From Bacteroidia bacterium (GTDB lineage Bacteria > Bacteroidota > Bacteroidia > Bacteroidales > Azobacteroidaceae), in NCBI GenBank assembly GCA_025996835.1, contig BNTU01000116.1, positions 1-9,103 on the forward strand: a stretch of 9,103 nucleotides of DNA, in the 5' to 3' direction. Of the stretch, positions 1-6,291 are shown one piece after another. Positions within the stretch are counted from its first letter, which is position 1; the number at the start of each line of letters is the position of its first letter. Below the pieces are notes generated by a model that saw nothing but the letters and a program-made list of their open reading frames with translations, searched no databases and had not been told where the DNA came from. A program made the translations under genes and the position numbers.

Positions 1-1077
1 CTCTCCGGCTACCACGACAAGCAACAGGCAATCCTGCTGAACATCCCGCTGATGCTACACTTCCAAACGGGCAGGTTCTACGCAGCAGTGGGTGGCAAGG
101 CAGGCATCCCGCTAAGCGCAAAATTCAACAGCAACACGGACAAACTGACCGCCTCAGGAAAATACGCCTCAGGCGATTATGTGCTGAACAAACCGAAGTT
201 TATGGGCTTAGGCGAGTTCAGCAACTTGAACCACCAAGGTGATTTGGCATTGAAAACCGCATTTTTCGCATCGGCAGAAGCAGGCATAAGGTGGAAATTG
301 AACGACAAATTCGACCTCTCCACCGGACTGTACGTCGATTACGGCATAAACAGCATCCACCCATCTGCCACCGCACCGCTGATTGACTATTCCGGCAGTG
401 CCGACTACCGCCCCAATTCAGCAATAACATCCACCAACGCCGGCAAACCGTTTGTCGACAAACTGACCCCCCTCGCAGCAGGCCTCAAAATAGGGCTGAT
501 ATTCGGCAAAGCCAAACCCCCTAAATCCCCCTCAGGAGACTTTCCAGCCGCTCCCCCTGCTCCCCCTGCTCCCCCTGCACCCCCTGCACCCGCCACGCCC
601 GACCCCGCCGTGCTCGAAGCCGAGCACCGACGCAAGGCAGCGGAAGCACAGCGTTTGGCGGAGGAAAGGCTTCTCGCCGAACAAAAGCGCGCCGAAGAAC
701 AACGTTTGGCAGAAGAGCAACGCTTGGCGGAAGTCAAAACGAGGATAGAGCAGCCCATAGACGGTTATTCATCAGACAGCACGGCATTGTCTGCACGGCA
801 AAAAGGCATTCTGGATGCAAAAGCAGAACTGCTCCTGCAACTCGCTCCCGACGTACAAATCATCATCGAAGGTCACACCTGCAACTTCGGCACCCACCTC
901 GTCAATATGTCAGTAGCCCAAAAGCGTGCCGAAATCGCCAAAAACTACCTCGTCCAAAAAGGCATCGCCGCCAACCGCATCACCACCATAGCAAAAGCAG
1001 CAACAGAGCCGGTCGCGCCAAATGCCGGTGAAGCAAACAGGAAAAGAAACAGGCGGGTGGTGATAGTGATTGAGTAA
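1..1077 (+). CDS. Outer-membrane beta-barrel protein with C-terminal OmpA (peptidoglycan-associated) domain, 5'-partial
   Basis: The frame is open from the first base, so this is the C-terminal 358 residues of a longer protein; the internal Met at 52 is not its start. Visible residues 1 to about 170 alternate in the manner of outer-membrane beta-strands (for example FYAAVGGKAGIPL and STGLYVDYGI). Next comes a Pro/Ala linker (about 183-201), then a charged Glu/Arg/Leu/Ala-rich helix with RLAEE-type repeats (about 210-247), then an OmpA-C domain (about 255-358). That domain has IIIEGHT, RAEIAKNYL, GI..NRI and the terminal NRRVVI. Such proteins span the outer membrane and bind peptidoglycan through the C-terminal domain. 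The residue normally Asp in the GHTD motif is Cys here (visible residue 294), while the Arg 15 residues later (309) is kept. Family assignment is firm; ligand and exact role are unknown. Confidence 0.9.
   Translation, partial: LSGYHDKQQAILLNIPLMLHFQTGRFYAAVGGKAGIPLSAKFNSNTDKLTASGKYASGDYVLNKPKFMGLGEFSNLNHQGDLALKTAFFASAEAGIRWKLNDKFDLSTGLYVDYGINSIHPSATAPLIDYSGSADYRPNSAITSTNAGKPFVDKLTPLAAGLKIGLIFGKAKPPKSPSGDFPAAPPAPPAPPAPPAPATPDPAVLEAEHRRKAAEAQRLAEERLLAEQKRAEEQRLAEEQRLAEVKTRIEQPIDGYSSDSTALSARQKGILDAKAELLLQLAPDVQIIIEGHTCNFGTHLVNMSVAQKRAEIAKNYLVQKGIAANRITTIAKAATEPVAPNAGEANRKRNRRVVIVIE
550..594 (+). repeat. 9-bp tandem repeat encoding Ala-Pro-Pro linker
   Basis: Five consecutive 9-bp units lie inside the OmpA-like gene: three identical GCTCCCCCT, one GCACCCCCT and one diverged. 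They encode an Ala-Pro-Pro run that forms a stiff linker between the barrel and the periplasmic helix/OmpA-C domain. The near-identical units suggest the length can vary by slippage without shifting frame. Confidence 0.85.
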
Positions 1078-1193
1078 AACTTGATGGCTGCCCCTGGGCT
1101 ATGCGACCTCATTTTGTGACAAGTTTTCATTTATCCACACCAAACGTTATAGAGCCATTTTTAATGCATTGTCCCTGCCGAAAAAATTTTTTT

Positions 1194-1225
1194 TTTGCAA
1201 AACAATAAAAAAAATCATACCTTTG
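1194..1225 (+). promoter_or_regulatory. Bacteroidetes-type promoter of the DUF3822 gene
   Basis: TTTG at 1194-1197 and TACCTTTG at 1218-1225 are separated by 20 bp. This fits the Bacteroidetes primary sigma consensus (TTTG, about 19-20 bp, TAnnTTTG). Transcription would start near 1230-1234, leaving only about 10 nt before the ATG at 1241. The box therefore rules out an upstream TTG at 1169 as the translation start. Confidence 0.75.
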
Positions 1226-1240
1226 CACAAAAAATTATGT

Positions 1241-1795
1241 ATGCAAAATAATTTGCCCCGTCCGAAATACATCAATTATAGCAAGGAATTTACTTGCGTG
1301 CCTGCGGAGTTCTTCGACAAAGACAATCGTGTGAGTTATATGCGGTTTTTGTTTGGCGATGGCAAGACTCGCCTGGCACCTACGGGTGTTGTGATGCATC
1401 AAAGGATTGCTATTCAGAATATTGTGTTGATTCATGCGGTGCCAAAAGAGGAATATGACACTGTCAAACAGTTATATCCCGGTTGCGAATTTACCCACAT
1501 TATGGTGCAGCTCATTGATGCATATTCCAATCCATTGAACGCATCGGCAGGCAAGCGAATGGTGGTGAATCCAACCACGCAAGGCATTGATATTGTGTGT
1601 TTTGAACGTAATAAATTGCTGCTTGCCAACCATTTCGACAATACAAAAATGGAAGAAATGGTTTATTTCACGCTTTTTATTTGGAACCACTTAGGCTTCA
1701 ATCAGGAGGCGGATACCCTCTACATCACCGATAATAAAAATATGGAATTAAAGAGCAAACTGCAAGAATATATCCGCCATATTGTAGCCGGTTAG
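1241..1795 (+). CDS. DUF3822 family protein, short form
   Basis: A 184-residue soluble protein with no signal peptide or membrane helix. It resembles the DUF3822 family of Bacteroidetes, which has an actin/PilM-like fold and no settled function. Recognisable parts are CVPAEFFD near the start (about 18-25), VLIHAVPKEEYD in the middle, and a C-terminal stretch with KLLLANHFDN, VYFTLFIWNHLGF and LKSKLQEYIRHI. From memory, members of the family usually carry some 60 further N-terminal residues (a first beta subdomain); here the protein begins just before the CVPAEFF segment. The frame stays open to a TTG at 1169, but that stretch contains the promoter and reads as low-complexity Lys/Phe, so ATG 1241 is chosen. 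Whether the short form is functional is not known. The next gene, ricT, has its own promoter. Confidence 0.7.
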   Translation: MQNNLPRPKYINYSKEFTCVPAEFFDKDNRVSYMRFLFGDGKTRLAPTGVVMHQRIAIQNIVLIHAVPKEEYDTVKQLYPGCEFTHIMVQLIDAYSNPLNASAGKRMVVNPTTQGIDIVCFERNKLLLANHFDNTKMEEMVYFTLFIWNHLGFNQEADTLYITDNKNMELKSKLQEYIRHIVAG

Positions 1796-1825
1796 GAATT
1801 ATTTGAAAAAAAAATTGTACTTTTG
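1792..1825 (+). promoter_or_regulatory. Probable promoter of ricT-gldH
   Basis: A good -7 box, TACTTTTG, lies at 1818-1825, 28 bp before the ricT ATG. The -33 element is weak (TTAG around 1792-1795, overlapping the DUF3822 stop region). It would start an mRNA with a leader of roughly 20 nt covering ricT and the overlapping gldH. Confidence 0.55.
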
Positions 1826-1853
1826 TGCCCGAAGTTCAAAAAAATGATAAGTA

Positions 1854-3107
1854 ATGGAATTTAGACTATATAACGGACAAAACTGTCCCAAATGCCCGAA
1901 AAGAGGGGGGAGTTGCATCAAAGCATGCGGCAAACTTGACACGTTCGACTGGTTGGGCGACATTGACGAGGCTCAAAACGCCACCGACTATGTGGAGGTG
2001 CAATTCAAAAACACGCGCAAGGGTTATTACCTGAACAGCAATAAGTTAGAATTGACAAAAGGCGATGTGGTTTCCGTAGAGGCTTCGCCCGGACACGACA
2101 TTGGAACGGTCACGCTGACAGGGCAATTGGTGCTTTTGCAGATGCAAAAAAACCGCATCAAGCCCGGTGCAGAGGTCAAACGGGTGTATCGTATCGCGAA
2201 ACCCGTGGACATGGAGAAATATGAGGAGGCTAAAGCGAAGGAGCAGGACACGATGATTCGTTCCCGCAAAATTGCCGAACATCTGGGTCTGCAAATGAAA
2301 ATTGGCGATGTAGAGTATCAGGGCGATGGTGGAAAAGCTATTTTTTATTACATTGCCGACGGGCGGGTCGATTTTCGCCAACTGATTAAAGATTTGGCAG
2401 CCGCTTTTGGGGTGCGCATCGAGATGAAACAAATCGGAGCGCGTCAGGAAGCGGGTCATATCGGCGGGATGGGTCCCTGTGGGCGTGAACTTTGTTGTTC
2501 GGGTTGGATGAATCATTTTAATTCCGTTTCGACCGCTGCCGCACGTTTTCAAGATATTTCACTCAATCCGCAAAAATTGGCGGGGCAATGTGCCAAGTTG
2601 AAATGCTGCTTCAATTTTGAGGTGGATGCCTATATGGAGGCTCTGAAGCAGTTTCCTCCGCGCGAAATTCCGTTGGAAACGATGGATGCCACCTATTTCC
2701 ATTTCAAAACGGACGTGTTCAAAGGCGTGATGCAATATTCCACGAGCAAACAGTTTGTGGCAAATTTGGAAACAATCACCGCAGAACGTGCTCACGAGGT
2801 GATGCGGATGAACAAAAACGGTCAAAAACCGTACAAACTCAACGAAAAAGCGACTTTCGCGGAGCCACCAAAGGAATATCAGGACATTCTGGAAGGGAGT
2901 GTGAGCCGCTTTGACCGAACCAAAAAGAAGAAGAACAGGCAATCGCGACAAGACAGATTTCCAGGCGGGCGACCACAACCACCTCAGAGGGCGTTTACGC
3001 CTCCGGCGGCGGCAACTCCACCACCGGCTACAACTCCATCACCGGCGGCAACTCCACCGGCGGCACCGGCTCGCAAATTGCTCGTAAAAAAATCTCCCAA
3101 TGCGTAA
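1854..3107 (+). CDS. ricT: PSP1/RicT-family regulatory iron-sulfur protein
   Basis: A 417-residue protein with the PSP1 C-terminal domain. Residues about 47-60 (VEVQFKNTRKGYY) begin the conserved core. The signature runs from about 158 to 218: GDGGKAIFYYIADGRVDF, FGVRIEMKQIGARQE, then GGMGPCGRELCC. Cysteines 209, 214, 215, 246, 251 and 252 form the cluster that in Bacillus RicT (YaaT) helps bind [4Fe-4S] in the RicAFT complex, which affects mRNA maturation and development. An extra N-terminal set, C11-x2-C14-x6-C21-x3-C25, could bind metal or Fe-S. The tail is basic (about 354-373), then Pro/Ala/Thr-rich low complexity (about 380-406). RicA and RicF are not in the window, so the partner in this organism is unknown. 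The gene overlaps gldH by 8 nt, an arrangement I recall from Bacteroidetes. Family is certain, biological role inferred. Confidence 0.9.
   Translation: MEFRLYNGQNCPKCPKRGGSCIKACGKLDTFDWLGDIDEAQNATDYVEVQFKNTRKGYYLNSNKLELTKGDVVSVEASPGHDIGTVTLTGQLVLLQMQKNRIKPGAEVKRVYRIAKPVDMEKYEEAKAKEQDTMIRSRKIAEHLGLQMKIGDVEYQGDGGKAIFYYIADGRVDFRQLIKDLAAAFGVRIEMKQIGARQEAGHIGGMGPCGRELCCSGWMNHFNSVSTAAARFQDISLNPQKLAGQCAKLKCCFNFEVDAYMEALKQFPPREIPLETMDATYFHFKTDVFKGVMQYSTSKQFVANLETITAERAHEVMRMNKNGQKPYKLNEKATFAEPPKEYQDILEGSVSRFDRTKKKKNRQSRQDRFPGGRPQPPQRAFTPPAAATPPPATTPSPAATPPAAPARKLLVKKSPNA
2997..3072 (+). repeat. Imperfect 18-bp repeats encoding Pro/Ala/Thr tail of RicT
   Basis: About three imperfect 18-bp units, each containing GGCAACTCCA or a close variant followed by CACCGGC, encode the disordered Pro/Ala/Thr tail just before the basic C-terminus of RicT. 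The unit is a multiple of three, so copy number could change without a frameshift. Confidence 0.65.
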
Positions 3108-3561
3108 TAAATGCTTGACAGTCATCGGTTTGCTGCTCGTGCTGGTCGCTTGTGACCCGGCACCGGAAATCTATTATCAGTTTCGCTCTTTTCCACAATC
3201 GGAATGGAATGTACAGGAGGAAATTTGCTTTGAAGTGCCCATAGACGATAGCACAGCGCATTATAATGTTTCTATCATCGTACGCAACACCAATAAGTAC
3301 AATTTTAGCAATATTCGATTGATTGTGGACATCCTCAACTCGGACCACACAACGCAGACAGACAGCGTTCACGTCCACTTAGCCGACAGCAACGGGCGGT
3401 GGTATGGCACCGGCATCAGTCTATACGATGTTGAAATTCCCTATCAAACGAACGTACAATACCCTGACTCGGGTGTTTGTGTGTACACCATCCGTCAGGG
3501 TATGGCTGAAAATCCGCTGCAAGGCATCTCTGATGTGGGATTGCTCGTGGTGCGAAATTAA
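3100..3561 (+). CDS. gldH: GldH-family gliding motility lipoprotein
   Basis: A 153-residue lipoprotein. Residues 1-18 form a short signal peptide with lipobox LVAC, so Cys18 would be lipidated after cleavage. The mature part is beta-rich: YYQFRSFPQSEWN (about 25-37), EVPIDDSTAHYNVSIIVRNTN (about 45-65), RWYGTGI (100-106) and a C-terminal GISDVGLLV (142-150). This order (a Tyr/Phe-rich start, x-W, then VxI.VRNT.Y.FSN.) matches the GldH family. GldH is needed for gliding in Flavobacterium but is also found in non-gliding Bacteroidales, so motility cannot be inferred; no other gld or spr genes are visible. The start codon overlaps the ricT stop by 8 nt, suggesting translational coupling. Its stop lies only 3 nt from that of the convergent Cys-rich peptide gene. 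Confidence 0.85.
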   Translation: MRNKCLTVIGLLLVLVACDPAPEIYYQFRSFPQSEWNVQEEICFEVPIDDSTAHYNVSIIVRNTNKYNFSNIRLIVDILNSDHTTQTDSVHVHLADSNGRWYGTGISLYDVEIPYQTNVQYPDSGVCVYTIRQGMAENPLQGISDVGLLVVRN

Positions 3562-3564
3562 CCG

Positions 3565-3687
3565 TCACGAACACCCTTTACACCCCTCACAACAACTGCA
3601 TCCTGCGTTTTTATCCTTGCGAAACAACTTCCGCAAGGTATAAACAAGTGCCGCTGCGCCGATGATTGTTATGCCAATGTACTGCAT
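3565..3687 (-). CDS. FeoB-associated-type Cys-rich membrane peptide (40 aa)
   Basis: A 40-codon minus-strand ORF directly behind clpC, starting inside its last codons (19-nt overlap) and ending 3 nt from the gldH stop. It starts MQYIGITIIGAAALVYTLRK, a single membrane helix (about 3-18). A basic stop-transfer segment RKLFRKDK (19-26) follows, then a tail with five cysteines in ten residues (C30, C32, C33, C36, C39). This layout (short helix, Arg/Lys patch, Gly/Cys/Ser end) is that of the small proteins called FeoB-associated Cys-rich membrane proteins (PF12669), thought to assist ferrous iron uptake. No feoA or feoB is in the window, so the iron role is inferred from family resemblance only. 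No clear Shine-Dalgarno is present, which is common in Bacteroidetes; coupling to clpC translation is likely. Confidence 0.72.
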   Translation of the reverse strand: MQYIGITIIGAAALVYTLRKLFRKDKNAGCSCCEGCKGCS

Positions 3688-6263
3688 TTTTTTCTGCTTT
3701 TGGATTGCTTGCTTGCGGTAATGATTTTTTTCTTTTCGGCATCCATATCTACTGCCAGGTGTGCCCCTTTTTTCAATTCCGATTGGAGAATTAACTCGGC
3801 GAGTTCGTCTTCCAGATACTTTTGAATGGCACGTTTCAGCGGTCGTGCACCATATTGTGCATCATAACTTTTGGAGGCGATAAATTCTTTGGCAGTGTCC
3901 GAAATAGTCAGGTCGTAGCCCAACTCCTTCACGCGCTTGTAGAAATGGTCTAATTCGATGTCGATAATTTGGTTGATGCTGTCTTTGCTCAACTGGTCGA
4001 ATGTGATGATGTCGTCCACGCGGTTCAGAAATTCGGGGGTGAATGTTTTGTTCAAAGCCTTTTTTATGATGCTGTCGATTTGTGCTTTGTCTTGCGCTTC
4101 GGATGCTTTTTGGCTGGCAGATGCGAAGCCGATGGCTTTTCCAAATTCCTTCACCTGACGACTGCCTACGTTGGAAGTCATGATGAGAATCGTGTTTTTG
4201 AAGTCAATCACGCGCCCCATGCTGTCGGTCAGTCGTCCTTCGTCCATCACTTGCAGCAGCAGGTTGAAGACATCCGAATGTGCTTTTTCGATTTCGTCCA
4301 GCAGCACCACAGCGTATGGTTTGCGGCGCACTTTTTCGGTCAGTTGCCCGCCTTCTTCGTAGCCGACGTAGCCCGGAGGTGCTCCAATCAGGCGCGACAC
4401 GCTCATTTTTTCCATGTATTCCGACATATCAATGCGGATAAGCGCGTCTTCCGAATCAAACAGATATTCTGCCACTTTTTTTGCCAAATAGGTTTTGCCG
4501 ACACCCGTTGGACCTAAGAAAAGGAACGTGCCGATGGGTTTTCCGGAGGCTTTCAAGCCCACGCGGTTGCGCTGAATGGCTTTGACCATCTGGCGGACGG
4601 CTTCTGCCTGACCCACCACTTTGCTTGTCAGTTCTTTCTCCATGTCGAGCAATTTCTTGCTTTCGGATTTGGCGATACGCGAAACGGGAATGCCTGACAT
4701 TTGTGCCACTATCTCTGCCATTTTGTCAGCATCCACTGTCTGCTTGCTCACTTGCAAACCGTCTTTCCACTTGGCTTGTGCCTCTTCCAATCGCACGGTC
4801 AAATCGCGTTCGGCATCCCTGTAGCCTGCTGCCAGCTCGAAATTCTGTTCTTCGGCTGCTTCCACTTTACGTTGCCGGATTTCGACAATTTGCTTTTCCA
4901 TCGTCTCAATCTCGGTGGGTACCTCGATATTGGCAATGTGGGTGCGCGAGCCTGCCTCATCCATCGCGTCAATGGCTTTGTCGGGGAAATTGCGGTCGGT
5001 GACATAGCGGTCGGTCAATTTGACGCACAAATCCAATGCCTCCTCAGTGTATTCCACATTGTGGTGCTCCTCGTATTGCGGCTTGATATTTTCCAAAATT
5101 TTGCGCGTTTCTGCCGCTGTGGTGGGTTCTACGATGATTTTTTGGAAACGCCGTTCGAGCGCTGCATCCCGTTCGATGCTTTTGCGATATTCGTCCATCG
5201 TGGTGGCGCCGATGACCTGAATGGCACCGCTTGCCAACGCCGGTTTGAGAATATTTGCCGCATCCATCGTACCACTGGCACTGCCTGCGCCCACCATCGT
5301 ATGAATTTCGTCCATAAAAAGGATGACATCCGGATTGCGCGAAGCCTCCATCAGAATACCCTGTATGCGCTCCTCAAACTGCCCGCGATATTTCGTACCT
5401 GCCACTATGGCAGTCATATCCAAATTGATGATGCGCTTGTCAAAAAGCATCCGCGACACCTCCCGCTTGGCAATGCGTATTGCCAGACCTTCCACGATAG
5501 CCGATTTGCCTACGCCTGCCTCACCAATCAGCACGGGGTTGTTTTTCTTGCGGCGACTGAGGATTTGCGACAGCCGTTCAATCTCGGTTTCACGTCCCAC
5601 CACAATGTCCAAACGCCCCTCTGCCGCCTCGTGTGTCAGGTCGGTGCTGAATAGGTCGATGGTGGGCGTACTCGATTTTTTGGGGATAGAGGCTGTTTTC
5701 GCCGCATCTTTGGCAGTCGCGGTAGCGGTGGCAGTCGCTGTGGCGGTTTTCTTATTATTGTTCAACGGAGCCTCATCGGTGCTATGTCCATCTTCGCTAT
5801 TTATAGCAGCTGCCTGTGGCACATCGCCGCGAAGGGCTGCAATGGCTTCGTAAACACGTTGATAATCAACATTATACTCAGTCAAAACGCGGTAAGCCAG
5901 CGAGTCCTGATTGCGCAACATCGCCAGCAGCAAATGTTCCGCATCCATCTCATCGCGATTCATGTGAATAGACTCTAACACGCTCACACGCAGCAGCGTA
6001 TCTACACTTTTGTCCACCGTCAACTGACTTTCAGCCACATAGCTGCCTTCTTGATACATCGCATTGTCTAATGTCTGTTTCAGGGCATTGGCATCCACAC
6101 CCAACCGGCGCATCAGCAACGACGCCGTGTTCTGTTCGTCGCGCAACATACCGAGCAAAATGTGCTCAATAGACACCTGTGGGTTATGTAAGCGACCGGC
6201 TTCTTCCTTACCAAACATCAAGATGTCCCGCACCTCAGTTGAAATTTTCTTTTTCATCATCAT
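3669..6263 (-). CDS. clpC: ClpC/ClpA-type AAA+ protease-associated unfoldase
   Basis: An 864-residue Hsp100 ATPase, full length for ClpC. Two Clp-N repeats occupy about 5-145 (SIEHILLGML, AEHLLLAMLR). A Thr/Ala linker follows. AAA-1 has Walker A GEAGVGKS (247-254), pore loop KYRG (291-294) and Walker B VILFMDE (313-319). The middle region carries a UVR motif (about 471-488), which marks ClpC rather than ClpB. AAA-2 has Walker A GPTGVGKT (584-591), pore GYVG (631-634), Walker B VVLLDE (652-657), sensor 1 MTSN (695-698), Arg finger FLNR (R748) and sensor 2 GARPLKR (805-811). An IGF tripeptide (711-713) is in the right place for the ClpP-docking loop, so it should unfold substrates for ClpP. No mcsA, mcsB or ctsR is adjacent. 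Starts at an ATG triplet (MMMKKK); any of the three could be used. Confidence 0.95.
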   Translation of the reverse strand: MMMKKKISTEVRDILMFGKEEAGRLHNPQVSIEHILLGMLRDEQNTASLLMRRLGVDANALKQTLDNAMYQEGSYVAESQLTVDKSVDTLLRVSVLESIHMNRDEMDAEHLLLAMLRNQDSLAYRVLTEYNVDYQRVYEAIAALRGDVPQAAAINSEDGHSTDEAPLNNNKKTATATATATATAKDAAKTASIPKKSSTPTIDLFSTDLTHEAAEGRLDIVVGRETEIERLSQILSRRKKNNPVLIGEAGVGKSAIVEGLAIRIAKREVSRMLFDKRIINLDMTAIVAGTKYRGQFEERIQGILMEASRNPDVILFMDEIHTMVGAGSASGTMDAANILKPALASGAIQVIGATTMDEYRKSIERDAALERRFQKIIVEPTTAAETRKILENIKPQYEEHHNVEYTEEALDLCVKLTDRYVTDRNFPDKAIDAMDEAGSRTHIANIEVPTEIETMEKQIVEIRQRKVEAAEEQNFELAAGYRDAERDLTVRLEEAQAKWKDGLQVSKQTVDADKMAEIVAQMSGIPVSRIAKSESKKLLDMEKELTSKVVGQAEAVRQMVKAIQRNRVGLKASGKPIGTFLFLGPTGVGKTYLAKKVAEYLFDSEDALIRIDMSEYMEKMSVSRLIGAPPGYVGYEEGGQLTEKVRRKPYAVVLLDEIEKAHSDVFNLLLQVMDEGRLTDSMGRVIDFKNTILIMTSNVGSRQVKEFGKAIGFASASQKASEAQDKAQIDSIIKKALNKTFTPEFLNRVDDIITFDQLSKDSINQIIDIELDHFYKRVKELGYDLTISDTAKEFIASKSYDAQYGARPLKRAIQKYLEDELAELILQSELKKGAHLAVDMDAEKKKIITASKQSKSRKKCSTLA
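5712..5747 (-). repeat. Six Thr-Ala dipeptide repeats in ClpC linker
   Basis: Six consecutive Thr-Ala codon pairs (ClpC residues 173-184) sit between the N domain and AAA-1. Third codon positions vary, so the dipeptide rather than the DNA looks conserved. It probably makes a flexible linker. Confidence 0.8.
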
Positions 6264-6291
6264 TATATTGTCTTTTTTTTACCATATTGTT

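Noticed and set aside
405..758. Minus-strand ORFs opposite the OmpA-like gene (Ser/Ala/Gly-rich)
   Set aside because: They mirror the Pro-rich and Glu/Arg repeat codons of the real gene and carry no domain.
1169..1240. TTG-initiated 24-codon N-terminal extension of the DUF3822 protein
   Set aside because: The stretch contains the promoter elements and would not be transcribed from it; the codons give a Lys/Phe low-complexity peptide.
3615..3638. Hairpin CCTTGCG/CGCAAGG between gldH and clpC as a bidirectional terminator
   Set aside because: It lies inside the 40-codon Cys-rich gene and has no T-run on either side; the pairing is probably incidental to the codons.
4701..5654. Long plus-strand ORF of 317 codons opposite clpC
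   Set aside because: It is antisense to the well-conserved AAA domains of ClpC and reads as His/Cys/Phe-rich sequence without domains.
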